DNA of 64,000 bases from Psychrobacillus sp048572895 (GCF_048572895.1 NZ_CP183878.1:2852001-2916000); one strand, 5' to 3'; shown: positions 15,641-24,307, counted from the first letter of the stretch. Translations and numbers: made by a program. Notes: a model not told the origin generated them from the letters alone.

Positions 15641-17396
15641 GAAACATTCCACAAAACAAAAATATAAAAATAACTTTTCGGACTTAAAAAATATTTCACC
15701 AATAACTGAAAGTGAGAACTCTTTAGGAAATCTAAAGAGTTCTCAATCTAATAAAAACGATATTTATGAATATTTCAAATCATCCACTTTAAAACAAACA
15801 ATAACTGAACCGACACTTGAAGATGAATTTATTAAGCAACAAGATTGTTACTCAGAGATCAATCGTTTCGATTTATCTTCTTTAACACTTTCAACTAATC
15901 TAAACTATTCATCCTTGGATTCAGTAAGTAGTAATGATGAAGAAAAAGAAACCTTGACTTCATTAACACCACCTCAAAAATATACATTTCGTGTTACTAG
16001 ACCTGGTGACACTAAAAATACCAGCTCAGATATTAAATTTACTAATCAAAATAAAAAATCAAGTTTTAATAGAGCACAGAAACAAGAAACAACTAAACCT
16101 AATAACTTTACAATAGCAAAACTACTTATGAACAAATTTAAGTTCATTAAGATATATGAAACCTTATACTATTGGGATATTGAAAAAAGTCATTATACTA
16201 GCTTTTATGGAAAAAGTGCAAATATGTTTATTAGGAGGAATGTACCTGCCGCATTTAAAGGTAATATCAATAAATCAAACATACATGAAATCCTACAATG
16301 GATTGATTCACTTATTGAGAATCCTATATCCGAAAATGCACTTTTTAAACGTAAATCATTCGTAGCATTTAAAAACGGTATTGTTGAAATAGAAGATTTT
16401 ACAATTCATAAACACCATCCAAAATTTTTCTTCACGTCGGTATTAAATGCTAGTTATCCTATTACGAATAATCCAAACGGAAAATATTTCGAAAGATTTA
16501 TCAACCAAATCACAGGTGATAATGAGGCAATTTATTTACGACTACAAGAACTTTTTGGATACGTGATTTCTGAAATCAGAGAAGTAAAAATATTGCCTTT
16601 TCTTTTAGGTCCAAAAGATTCAGGGAAATCAATTATATTGAAGATTTTAGAGCATATTATCGGAAAAGACTTTTTCACAAATTTGAGCTTAGAGCAACTT
16701 AATAAACAAGAATATTTAAGTTTGTTATTAGGCAAAAAATTAAATACTTGTGGAGAGGTATCAGAAATTTCACTTACACGGTTGGACACCTTAAAAAAAC
16801 TATCTGGTGGTGATTATGTAATGGGTAAGCAACTATATGAAGACCCGGTTAACTTTATTAATAGCGCCGTACTATTATTCGCAGGAAATCATTTACCAAA
16901 AATAAAAAATCTTGATCATTCTAAAGCCTTTAGTCAACGGTTACTAATTTTCCCTTTCAATCACCCAGTAGCTAAAGATAAGCAAGACAAAAATTTATTC
17001 GAAAAACTAAAAAAAGAAACTTCCTACATTGTGCAATGGTCAATGATTGGTTTAAATAGGTTAGTTCAAAATAATTATCAATTCACTACCTCTGAAGAAT
17101 TAGAAATTATTTTAACAGATTATAACAACGAAACAAACTCTATCGATAGTTTCATTAATTCTTGCTGTATTATAGAACCTTCTGCTAGAATTCACAATTC
17201 TACATTATATCCAGCATATGAAAACTATTGCTATGAAACCGACAAAACACCAAAAAGCTATAACTATTTTACTGAGCATTTGAAGTCTCTTAAATTTATT
17301 AAATCTCGTATTAGAATAAAAGAGGACAATAAAAATGGTTTTTACGGAATTAAACTAATAGAAGAACTCGAAAACGAAGAAATCGCTGGTCAATAA
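15627..17396 (+). CDS. D5/P4-type phage replication helicase (primase-helicase C-terminal module)
   Basis: The 589-residue protein has a low-complexity, S/T/N-rich first 160 residues and then a D5_N-like region followed by an SF3 helicase. Walker A is GPKDSGKS (328-335). Further signatures are the LGKKLNTCGEVSEI stretch (Walker B region), the sensor-like AVLLFAGNHLPKI, and a C-terminal winged-helix-like tail. No TOPRIM or AEP primase motif is visible in the N-terminus, so it may be a helicase only. Such genes replicate P4-like satellites and other integrative elements after excision. It overlaps the preceding gene and is followed by the HTH and integrase genes. Confidence 0.85.
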   Translation: MTTNKKHSTKQKYKNNFSDLKNISPITESENSLGNLKSSQSNKNDIYEYFKSSTLKQTITEPTLEDEFIKQQDCYSEINRFDLSSLTLSTNLNYSSLDSVSSNDEEKETLTSLTPPQKYTFRVTRPGDTKNTSSDIKFTNQNKKSSFNRAQKQETTKPNNFTIAKLLMNKFKFIKIYETLYYWDIEKSHYTSFYGKSANMFIRRNVPAAFKGNINKSNIHEILQWIDSLIENPISENALFKRKSFVAFKNGIVEIEDFTIHKHHPKFFFTSVLNASYPITNNPNGKYFERFINQITGDNEAIYLRLQELFGYVISEIREVKILPFLLGPKDSGKSIILKILEHIIGKDFFTNLSLEQLNKQEYLSLLLGKKLNTCGEVSEISLTRLDTLKKLSGGDYVMGKQLYEDPVNFINSAVLLFAGNHLPKIKNLDHSKAFSQRLLIFPFNHPVAKDKQDKNLFEKLKKETSYIVQWSMIGLNRLVQNNYQFTTSEELEIILTDYNNETNSIDSFINSCCIIEPSARIHNSTLYPAYENYCYETDKTPKSYNYFTEHLKSLKFIKSRIRIKEDNKNGFYGIKLIEELENEEIAGQ

Positions 17397-17438
17397 TTAT
17401 AATTAATCTTACTACCTAATACCCAAGGAGTTGTAGTT

Positions 17439-17696
17439 ATGTTATTAAATGAAATTTCAAATGAAAAATTACATCAGTCAATTATCACCGCAATTAATGA
17501 AGGTATTTCGAAATCATTTCAGCCATTCACAAATAAAGAATGGTTGACCTTATCCGAAGGTGCAAAATACGCCGGAGTGTCTCATAACACTTTTATGAAG
17601 TTTCGGGAAATGGGATTGAAAGTGTGTCAGCTTGATGGTGTTAGACGCGTATCAAAAAAGGAAATTGATAGCTTTTTAGAAAGGAACAGCTACTAG
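17439..17696 (+). CDS. excisionase-like HTH DNA-binding protein (85 aa)
   Basis: The C-terminal part (EWLTLSEGAKYAGVSHNTFM, then RVSKKEIDSFLERN) is a MerR/Xis-type winged helix. The first 30 residues form an extra helix. AAGGAG precedes the ATG. The gene lies between the replication helicase and the integrase, the normal position of an excisionase or directionality factor. It probably works with the integrase at the tmRNA attachment site. Confidence 0.78.
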   Translation: MLLNEISNEKLHQSIITAINEGISKSFQPFTNKEWLTLSEGAKYAGVSHNTFMKFREMGLKVCQLDGVRRVSKKEIDSFLERNSY

Positions 17697-17798
17697 GTAG
17701 TATTGAGAGGTTTTATCTTTAGTTTCGATTATAATATCACTAGAGGTAAACCCTCTCCTTATTCACTTGCCCCCGCAACTGATACAGGAGGAATTATC

Positions 17799-18971
17799 AT
17801 GGTAAAGAAAAAAGTATCACCAATCAAAAGCTATAAACTGAAAAGTGGTGAGACCCGATACGAGTTTCCTGCTTATTTAGGTGTTGATCCACTAACCGGT
17901 AAACAGAAGCGAACATTGAAGCGTGGCTTTAAAACACGTAAGGAAGCGGAATTAGCATTAGCTCGTATTAAGCTAGATGTTGCAAATGGTACGTACCAAC
18001 AAGAACGTGCTGAAACGTATCAAGAAGTTTACGACCTTTGGGTAAAGCAATATGAGAAGACTGTGGAAGAAAGCACATTTGTAAAAACAACCGGCGTCTT
18101 TAAAAATCATATTCTTCCTTCGATGGGGGCGTATAAAATTGAAAAAATACATGTAGACGTATGTCAGAAGCATGTGGATGAATGGGCATTGAAGTTAAAG
18201 AAATTCCGTATGGTAAAAGCATATGCTGCTAAGGTACTGGACTTTGCGATTAAGCGTAGCTATATACAAACAAATCCGTTTGCACTAGTAGATTTGCCCG
18301 CTAACACTTCAAAGAAGGATATAGGAGCAGATGACGACGAAGCAGAGAACTTCTACACACGGGAGCAGCTTAAAGAGTTCCTATCATGCTTAGAGAGTGA
18401 AAGTAACCACAAAGCGTATGTCCTATTCCGCTTACTCGCTTTCAGCGGAATGCGTAAAGGTGAAGCGCTGGCTCTTACATGGGATGACCTAAACTTCAAA
18501 ACAAATGAACTGCGCATCAACAAGGCCCTTTCACGAGGTAAAGATAGCAAACTATATAGAAAATCTACGAAAACAGGTGTTGCTCGTACAATTAAAATGG
18601 ACGACAAGACAATGGCTGTTTTAAAAGAGTGGAAGAAAAAGCAAAAGCAAAATTATTTAGTGCTTGGCTTCAATACAATGCAACCAAAACAGCTTGTATT
18701 TAGCAATGAACAGAATGAATACTTACAGCCTACAAAGACTCGTAAATGGATTATACACGTTCAAACAAAGTATAAGTTAGCCACGATTACCACGCATGGT
18801 TTACGTCATACGCATTGTTCCCTACTATTTGAAGCTGGTGCTAGTTTAAAAGAAGTTCAAGTTCGTTTAGGTCACACTGATGTAAAAACAACTATGGATA
18901 TTTACACGCATGTTACGCAGAAAGCAAAAGATGAAGCAATACTGAAGTTCGCCAGCTACATTGAAATGTAG
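17799..18971 (+). CDS. int: tyrosine site-specific integrase
   Basis: The start is ATG 17799 with AGGAGGAATT upstream, giving 391 residues; the frame is open further back to a TTG at 17703 without a ribosome site. The protein has an N-terminal arm-binding (AP2-like) segment, a SAM-like core-binding domain and a catalytic domain. Catalytic residues visible are R219 (SGMRKGEAL), H333 and R336 (THGLRHTH), H359 (LGHTDVKTT) and the nucleophile Y369 (DIYTHV). It ends 137 bases before the tmRNA 3' end and is followed by octamer repeats. The target site is therefore almost certainly the 3' end of ssrA. It resembles Tn916/phage-type integrases of Firmicutes. Confidence 0.95.
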   Translation: MVKKKVSPIKSYKLKSGETRYEFPAYLGVDPLTGKQKRTLKRGFKTRKEAELALARIKLDVANGTYQQERAETYQEVYDLWVKQYEKTVEESTFVKTTGVFKNHILPSMGAYKIEKIHVDVCQKHVDEWALKLKKFRMVKAYAAKVLDFAIKRSYIQTNPFALVDLPANTSKKDIGADDDEAENFYTREQLKEFLSCLESESNHKAYVLFRLLAFSGMRKGEALALTWDDLNFKTNELRINKALSRGKDSKLYRKSTKTGVARTIKMDDKTMAVLKEWKKKQKQNYLVLGFNTMQPKQLVFSNEQNEYLQPTKTRKWIIHVQTKYKLATITTHGLRHTHCSLLFEAGASLKEVQVRLGHTDVKTTMDIYTHVTQKAKDEAILKFASYIEM

Positions 18972-18975
18972 TGGG

Positions 18976-19006
18976 TGACTACGCTTTGACTACGTTTTTG
19001 ACTACG
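18976..19006 (+). repeat. three TGACTACG direct repeats, probable integrase arm sites
   Basis: TGACTACG occurs at 18976-18983, 18987-18994 and 18999-19006, spaced 11-12 bases, directly after the integrase stop codon and before the attachment region. Placement and spacing fit arm-type binding sites. Confidence 0.55.
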
Positions 19007-19050
19007 TTCGATTGATACTCATTGAAACTAGATGACATAGACAAAAAGAA

Positions 19051-19075
19051 AAAACCCTTGATATACAAGGGTTTT
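19051..19075 (-). terminator. terminator downstream of tmRNA
   Basis: AAAACCCTTG (19051-19060) pairs with CAAGGGTTTT (19066-19075). Read on the minus strand it is followed by TTTTTTCTTTTTG, a good U-tract. It would end ssrA transcription. Confidence 0.8.
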
Positions 19076-19099
19076 GACACTGTATGAAATCATATGATT

Positions 19100-19135
19100 T
19101 CGTAATATGGAGACGGCGGGATTTGAACCCGCGTC
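19100..19135. other. probable attachment site at the ssrA 3' end
   Basis: The accessory region ends where the TPsiC arm and acceptor end of tmRNA begin (CGGCGGGATTTGAACCCGCG on the plus strand). Element genes lie on one side and core genes on the other. The matching second copy that would mark the far end was not found in this window. Confidence 0.5.
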
Positions 19136-19458
19136 CAGAAACTCTAACACTTAAGCTTCTACGCGTGTATCTTACCTATTTAGATTTCGCGTAGCACTAT
19201 GCCGATAAGCGGGCGTTGTGTACGCTAACTTGGAAATCTCTTGCAGACAGCTCAAGTGGCACTGCCTACCGTATCCCACTAAAGTTGAGCTTTACCTAGC
19301 CACATGGGCGATGGGTAGATAAAGCAGATCCGAGCTTACGCTGCGAATGCTAAGTTGTTGTTTGTTTTGCCTGTTGTTATAAGTTCCGTTTTTACGGAGC
19401 CGAGCCTCCGACGCGCAACTCAAGCTCAGACTATCCCTGTCGAATCCATAACGTCCCC
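19108..19458 (-). ncRNA. ssrA: transfer-messenger RNA (tmRNA)
   Basis: The gene begins GGGGACGTTATGGATTCGAC at 19458 and ends ...CCCGCCGTCTCCA at 19108; the CCA tail is not fully encoded. The two ends form the alanine tRNA-like domain. The tag reading frame is at 19336-19371 and reads GKTNNNLAFAA then stop, giving the proteolysis tag (A)GKTNNNLAFAA. tmRNA with SmpB rescues stalled ribosomes; smpB lies 90 bases upstream on the same strand. The 3' end serves as the insertion point of the mobile element to the left. Confidence 0.97.
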
Positions 19459-19548
19459 GTTTATGGAATATGTTGCTTAGTTACATAGCTTACTATACAT
19501 CAAATATGGTCAAAATTCAAGTGATACATTCTACCAGTTATGGTAATG

Positions 19549-20016
19549 CTACTGGTTACGTTCTTTAAATGCTCTTTCCATATCACGTTTAGCCTCTTTT
19601 TTCTTCAAGACGTCCCGTTTATCGTAATCTTTTTTCCCTTTACCTAGACCTATCAATACTTTAGCATAGCCACTTTTCAAGTACATTTTCAGCGGCACGA
19701 TTGTGTAGCCGTCTCTTTTTGTATCACCGATTAATGTACTGATTTGTTTTTTATGCAGCAATAGCTTTCTAGCTCTTAATGGATCATGGTTAAATCGATT
19801 TCCTTGCTCGTATGGACTTATATGCATATTGGAGATCCACGCTTCGTTATTACGAATTCGTATGAATGCATCCTTCAATTGTACCTTCCCATTACGAATA
19901 GATTTAATCTCTGTACCTTGGAGAACTATTCCCGCTTCAATCGTTTCTTCAATATAATAATCGTGATTTGCTTTTTTGTTCTGTGCAAGTACCTTATCAT
20001 CATGCTTTTTTGCCAT
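19549..20016 (-). CDS. smpB: SsrA-binding protein SmpB
   Basis: SmpB binds tmRNA and places it in the A site of stalled ribosomes. The conserved block LAQNKKANHDYYIEETIEAG, the core GTEIKSIR and the basic C-terminal tail KGKKDYDKRDVLKKKEAKRD are all present. The start is taken as ATG 20016 (MAKKHDD) with GGGGTG six bases upstream; a GTG nine bases earlier is also in frame. The 155-residue length is normal. It lies between rnr and ssrA as in other Bacillales. A dispersed foldable repeat (about 20035-20230) separates it from rnr. Confidence 0.96.
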   Translation of the reverse strand: MAKKHDDKVLAQNKKANHDYYIEETIEAGIVLQGTEIKSIRNGKVQLKDAFIRIRNNEAWISNMHISPYEQGNRFNHDPLRARKLLLHKKQISTLIGDTKRDGYTIVPLKMYLKSGYAKVLIGLGKGKKDYDKRDVLKKKEAKRDMERAFKERNQ

Positions 20017-20034
20017 TTCATTCACCCCATCAAA

Positions 20035-20230
20035 TATGCCCCGCGTATTTGCGCCCAGATTTTTATCGAGCTCGCTCGATAAATTCCTCTAAAAATCTGT
20101 GGCATCCGCCGGAGGCTTTCACTTTATTCAGCAAGGGTTTAAGGATCCCCTCTGATTTGTATACATACTTTGCATTCATCTCCCCCTGTAGAATTGGGAG
20201 ACATCCGCTGAATGAAGTTGAAAACTCAAG
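20035..20230 (+). repeat. dispersed foldable repeat, family R1 copy 1
   Basis: The core at about 20053-20140 is nearly identical to 23525-23618. It contains CAGATTTTTATCGAGC...GCTCGATAA...AAAAATCTG (nested inverted repeats), then GTGGCATCCGCCGGAGGCTT, then a degenerate long inverted repeat (TTTCACTTTATTCAGC near 20118 with GCTGAATGAAGTTGAAA near 20207). No coding capacity. Confidence 0.8.
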
Positions 20231-20256
20231 AAAGAGCGACTTAGTCATCGCTCTTT
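20231..20256 (-). terminator. terminator of rnr
   Basis: AAAGAGCGA (20231-20239) pairs with TCGCTCTTT (20248-20256), overlapping the rnr stop region. It is a weak to moderate intrinsic terminator. Confidence 0.5.
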
Positions 20257-22568
20257 TATTTTTTCTTTGGACGTTTACGACGTTGAGATTTTTTCGCAAC
20301 GGACTCGTAAAACTTCTGCTTTTGCTTTGCTCCTTTTTTCGGACCAGGCTGAGATTGTTCTCTATTTCTAGATTCACTGTTGCCCTTTTTGGACGCATGT
20401 ATAACCTTTGGTGTTTCTTTTCTAGTGCGTTGGAATGCTTTTTTCATGCCTACGATTTCAAAATCAATCGAAGCTTCTTCTGGTTTTACTGCAGATACTC
20501 TAACCGTTACTTCATCACCAATACGGAACTGTTTACCAGCACGCTCTCCAATCATCATCATTTGACGATCGTCAAAACGATAATAATCATCGGTCATATT
20601 CGTTACATGTACAAGTCCTTCAATTGTATTCGGAAGCTCGATAAACAGACCAAAGTTCGTTACGGAACTAACAATCCCTTCAAATTCCTCGCCGATTTTG
20701 TCCGCCATATACTGTGCTTTTTTAAGTGCATCTGTATCACGCTCTGCATCTACTGCGCGACGTTCACGTTTAGACGTATGCTCTGCAATATCGTCCATAA
20801 TAGCTCCCCAATGATTAATGGTAGCCTGGGACACGTCTTCATCTACCAAGTACGTACGTATTAAACGATGGACGATTAAATCCGGATAACGACGAATTGG
20901 AGATGTGAAATGTGTATAAAACTCGGTTGATAAACCAAAATGTCCTAGACATTCCGAATAGTATTTCGCTTGTTGTAATGAACGTAGTAGCATTGTAGAT
21001 ATAACAGGCTCTTCAGGCATTCCTTCAATGTTCTCGATAATTTCCTGTAATGCTTTTGGATGTACTTCATTTCCAGTCCCTTTAACCACAATCCCGAAAT
21101 TCGTAAGGAAATTAAAGAATCTTTCTAGTTTTTCAGGCTTTGGATCTTCGTGAATACGGTAAATGAAAGGTACATCCATCCATTTAAAATGCTCGGCAAC
21201 TGTTTCATTGGCAGCAAGCATGAACTCTTCAATCAGACGCTCTGCAACCGTTCGTTCTCTTATTGCGATATCAGTTGGCCAACCGTCTTCATCTACAAGA
21301 ATTTTAGCTTCTGGAAAATCGAAGTCAATTGCACCACGTCTTTCACGTTTCGTACGAAGGACTTCCGCAAGCTCTCCCATTAGTTCGAACATCGGAACTA
21401 AGTCTTTATAACGTTCTATTAATGCTTCATCTTTTTCTTCTAGAATTTTGTAAACGTCTGAATATGTCATTCTTTCAGTTGTACGAATGACACTTTGGAA
21501 TATTTCATGAGACGTTACTGTACCAGAACCATCGATAGTCATTTCACAGGATAATGTTAAACGATCTACTTGTGGATTTAACGAACAAATTCCGTTTGAC
21601 AAACGATGAGGAATCATTGGAATAACACGGTCCGCCAAGTATACACTTGTTCCACGGTCATAGGCTTCACGGTCTAATGGTGATCCTTCCGTTACATAAT
21701 GACTTACGTCAGCGATATGTACGCCTAGTTTATATGTACCATCCGAATTTTTCGTAACAGTTACTGCATCATCTAAGTCTTTCGCATCTGCTCCGTCAAT
21801 TGTTACGATGACTTCATTCCGAAGATCGCGGCGATTTTCCATGTCCTTCTCATCAATTGAATCTGGAACAGCTTCTGCTTGGTTGATCACTTCTTCTGGG
21901 AAGTCGATTGTAATTCCATGCTTATAAATAATAGAAAGTATATCAACACCGGGATCATTTTTATGACCTAGAATTTGTTTTACCATTCCTGTAGCGGATT
22001 TTCTTTCATTTGGCCATTCAGTAATTTCTACGACTACCTTATGCCCTTCAATCGCACCAAGTGTATCTCCCTTTGCGATAAATACATCCATAGGAACCTT
22101 CTTGTCATCTGGTATTACAAATCCAAAGCCTTTATTGTCCTGGAATGTTCCAACAACCTGCGTCATGCCGCGTTGGGTAATTTTAATAATAGAACCTTCT
22201 CTTCGGTCTCCAGATGAATCCTTGGAAATTCGTACAAGTACTTTGTCTCCGTTAACTGCTCCGTTTACTTCAGTAGGTGGTATGAAAATATCATCCATTC
22301 CGCTCTCTTCAGGAGTAACGAAACCGAATCCTTTTGCATGTCCGATGAATTTCCCAACTATTAAATTCATACGGGAAGGAATCCCATATCTATTCGATCT
22401 AGATCGAACGACTAAACCCTGCTCCTCCATTTGGACAAGTGTTTTCACTAATTCTTTAAAATCATCTGCGTCTGTCAGATTATAGTGTTGTTCTAACTCT
22501 TTCGTTGTTAAAGGTTTATATTCTTCTGTGTTCATTAATTCGAGTAATTGTTCTTTCATGTTTTCCAT
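20256..22568 (-). CDS. rnr: ribonuclease R
   Basis: This 3'-5' exoribonuclease degrades structured RNA and takes part in trans-translation with tmRNA-SmpB, encoded just downstream. The 770 residues contain an N-terminal winged helix, two cold-shock (OB) domains, the RNB catalytic domain with the acidic cluster IDGADAKDLDDAVTV, and an S1 domain (FEGIVSSVTNFGLFIELPNT). A lysine-rich tail ends in KKSQRRKRPKKK. ATG 22568 has GGAGG eight bases upstream. It is probably co-transcribed with est and secG, as in B. subtilis. Confidence 0.97.
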   Translation of the reverse strand: MENMKEQLLELMNTEEYKPLTTKELEQHYNLTDADDFKELVKTLVQMEEQGLVVRSRSNRYGIPSRMNLIVGKFIGHAKGFGFVTPEESGMDDIFIPPTEVNGAVNGDKVLVRISKDSSGDRREGSIIKITQRGMTQVVGTFQDNKGFGFVIPDDKKVPMDVFIAKGDTLGAIEGHKVVVEITEWPNERKSATGMVKQILGHKNDPGVDILSIIYKHGITIDFPEEVINQAEAVPDSIDEKDMENRRDLRNEVIVTIDGADAKDLDDAVTVTKNSDGTYKLGVHIADVSHYVTEGSPLDREAYDRGTSVYLADRVIPMIPHRLSNGICSLNPQVDRLTLSCEMTIDGSGTVTSHEIFQSVIRTTERMTYSDVYKILEEKDEALIERYKDLVPMFELMGELAEVLRTKRERRGAIDFDFPEAKILVDEDGWPTDIAIRERTVAERLIEEFMLAANETVAEHFKWMDVPFIYRIHEDPKPEKLERFFNFLTNFGIVVKGTGNEVHPKALQEIIENIEGMPEEPVISTMLLRSLQQAKYYSECLGHFGLSTEFYTHFTSPIRRYPDLIVHRLIRTYLVDEDVSQATINHWGAIMDDIAEHTSKRERRAVDAERDTDALKKAQYMADKIGEEFEGIVSSVTNFGLFIELPNTIEGLVHVTNMTDDYYRFDDRQMMMIGERAGKQFRIGDEVTVRVSAVKPEEASIDFEIVGMKKAFQRTRKETPKVIHASKKGNSESRNREQSQPGPKKGAKQKQKFYESVAKKSQRRKRPKKK

Positions 22569-22610
22569 CTAACATCCCTCCTTTTTCAGCGTGTGCACTT
22601 TTGGACTGTT

Positions 22611-23357
22611 TTACACATTCCAATCAAGCGACTCTAAAAAGTTTAATATATCTTCATGCAATTGTTCTTTTTCTGAGCCAAGTGTGATGACATGCCCTGA
22701 GTTCTCATACCAATTAAGGTTTTTCTCAAATGACTCTGCCTGTTCAAAAATATAATTGGCAGAATTGATATCAATGACCTTATCCTGTTTCCCTTGGGTT
22801 ACTAGAAGCGGGGCATATACATGATCTACATGGTCACGGACATTGTAAACAAATTCTCTTAGCTCAGCCAATGTCTCCATTGGTGTTTTACGAATCGCCT
22901 CTACTTCTTCTTCTATTTGCTGTTCGGATTTTCCTTCATACTTTTTATATTCTTTTGCGTATTTTAATACACCTTCAAACATAATATCAGTCGTTTTCAT
23001 CGTCATTGGAGAGCACATTGTGACAATTCCCTTTACAGGTACTGTATACCCTAACTTCAGTGAAAATACTCCTCCAAGCGATAAACCAGCGACAGCAATT
23101 TCCTCATAACCCTCCGATTTTAAACGGTCATATCCACGCATGACGTCTTTCCACCAGTCCTGTGGTCCTGTTTCTAGAAGTTCCTCTGGTGGAACACCAT
23201 GACCTTTATAATGGGGAGCTAATGAAGTGTATCCGTTTTTTTCTAAAAAACGTCCAAGCATGCGTACATCTGAAGAATTTCCTGTAAAACCATGAAGTAG
23301 CAATACCGCACGTTTCCCAGCTTCAAAGAAAAATGGCTTAGGAGTTGAAATTCGCAT
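22611..23357 (-). CDS. est: carboxylesterase, alpha/beta hydrolase (Est family)
   Basis: The serine hydrolase of 248 residues resembles Est30/YvaK. The oxyanion-side motif LLHGFTGNS, nucleophile elbow GLSLGG (S near residue 93) and catalytic His in NSGHVITLGSE are all visible. ATG 23357 (MRISTPK) is chosen because GGAGG lies eight bases upstream; the ATG 15 bases earlier overlaps that site. It hydrolyses short-chain esters, perhaps for detoxification; the physiological substrate is unknown. Gene order secG-est-rnr-smpB is conserved in Bacillales. Confidence 0.93.
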   Translation of the reverse strand: MRISTPKPFFFEAGKRAVLLLHGFTGNSSDVRMLGRFLEKNGYTSLAPHYKGHGVPPEELLETGPQDWWKDVMRGYDRLKSEGYEEIAVAGLSLGGVFSLKLGYTVPVKGIVTMCSPMTMKTTDIMFEGVLKYAKEYKKYEGKSEQQIEEEVEAIRKTPMETLAELREFVYNVRDHVDHVYAPLLVTQGKQDKVIDINSANYIFEQAESFEKNLNWYENSGHVITLGSEKEQLHEDILNFLESLDWNV

Positions 23358-23476
23358 ATGTATAACCTCCATCGTATTAAGCTTTTCGCATTATTCATCG
23401 TACTAATTATTTCATTAATTAGTTTAATATGCCCGAATAATGCCTTATATTTCATATGTATTGATAAATATAAATC

Positions 23477-23650
23477 AAATATGCCTTGGCGTATTTGCTC
23501 CTGCGCGAGCTCGTCGCAGAAAACAATGTGCCCAGATTTTTATCGAGCCCGCTCGATAAGTTCCACTAAAGATCTGTGGCATCCGCCGGAGGCTTTAACT
23601 TAATTCAGCAGGGGTTTGTAAACCCCTGCTGAATTAAGTTAAAGAAAACG
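23477..23650 (+). repeat. dispersed foldable repeat, family R1 copy 2
   Basis: This is the same core as the repeat at 20035-20230. It ends in a perfect 25-bp inverted repeat, 23593-23617 with 23620-23644, with only a 2-base loop (CTTTAACTTAATTCAGCAGG... and its complement). Base changes between the copies (AAAAATCTG versus AAAGATCTG) keep pairing possible. It lies between est and secG. Confidence 0.85.
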
Positions 23651-23682
23651 CCTAACCAATCAGAAGTCGGTCAGGCGGTTCG
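23645..23682 (-). terminator. probable secG terminator
   Basis: On the minus strand CCGCCTGACC pairs imperfectly with GGTTAGGCG, followed by TTTTCTTT. It abuts the 25-bp inverted repeat of R1 copy 2. Confidence 0.5.
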
Positions 23683-23759
23683 CATCTGTTTTTATATTCA
23701 AAAGGCTATGGCGCAATATTACACCCGCCGCAAACAATAATCCTACTTTTACAATAAAA

Positions 23760-23987
23760 TTAGAATTTAGTAATGGCAATCGTTAAGATAAAAAATAACA
23801 CTGCAAGTACAATCGTTACTCTATGTAAGACAAGGTCCATACCTCGAGCTTTTTGTTTTCCAAAGAGTTGTTCAGCCCCACCAGAGATGGCTCCTGAGAG
23901 ACCAGCACTTTTCCCTGATTGTAACAATACAACAACGATCAATGCGATCGCAACGATGACAAGTAAAGTCAATATTAATGCGTGCAT
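23760..23987 (-). CDS. secG: preprotein translocase subunit SecG
   Basis: The 75-residue membrane protein has two transmembrane helices: residues about 3-22 (LILTLLVIVAIALIVVVLLQ) and about 53-72. The conserved loop QSGKSAGLSGAISGGAEQLFGKQKARGMD lies between them. It is the small subunit of the SecYEG channel. AGGAGGTGG precedes the ATG. It lies upstream of est and rnr in the same orientation, the standard arrangement in the group. Confidence 0.95.
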   Translation of the reverse strand: MHALILTLLVIVAIALIVVVLLQSGKSAGLSGAISGGAEQLFGKQKARGMDLVLHRVTIVLAVLFFILTIAITKF

Positions 23988-24116
23988 TTATTCCACCTCC
24001 TGATAAGAACGTTCACAACATAATTAATTTTACCAAATAACAGGAACATTGACAACCTATCACTAAAATATTAGTTAAAAAAATCAGACTGTTCTATGTT
24101 ACGACTTAGAAATTTA

Positions 24117-24231
24117 TTTACTTGCTCCACTACGACCATTACTTGCGTTCATAAAGAGTTTACTTATCTTCATCCATAACTTACTTGCGCTCATAATTTG
24201 TTTACTTGCTCTCCAACCTCATTTACTTGCA
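24117..24231 (-). repeat. 21-bp phased repeat cluster, word TTTACTTGC (six units)
   Basis: TTACTT starts at 24118, 24139, 24160, 24181, 24202 and 24223, exactly 21 bases apart. Most copies extend to TTTACTTGC. The 12 bases between are variable but share a CTCATAA-like element. On the minus strand the word is GCAAGTAAA, the same as in the cluster at 35082. The cluster lies upstream of secG and downstream of eno. The rest of the 24,000-24,300 stretch shows nothing else. Confidence 0.9.
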
Positions 24232-24307
24232 GAATGTTAAATTTATCCATTTAATTCTATTTACTTTTTAACTTTATAGGCCAAATAACTTTATACTTCT
24301 TTAGCAG

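Noticed and set aside
1..17798. Second copy of the ssrA 3' end marking the other element boundary
   Set aside because: I looked for the CGGCGGGATTTGAACC-type sequence and did not find it; the boundary is probably left of the window. This was a reading by eye, not a computed search.
17703..17798. N-terminal extension of the integrase from a TTG codon
   Set aside because: No ribosome site there, whereas ATG 17799 has AGGAGG and gives the normal N-terminus.
19968..20864. 298-codon open frame on the plus strand opposite rnr and the R1 repeat
   Set aside because: It is antisense to the clear rnr gene, is cysteine/phenylalanine-rich nonsense, and has no ribosome site.
24117..24231. CRISPR array
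   Set aside because: Words are 8-9 bases with 12-base gaps, far too short for CRISPR repeats and spacers, and no cas genes are present.
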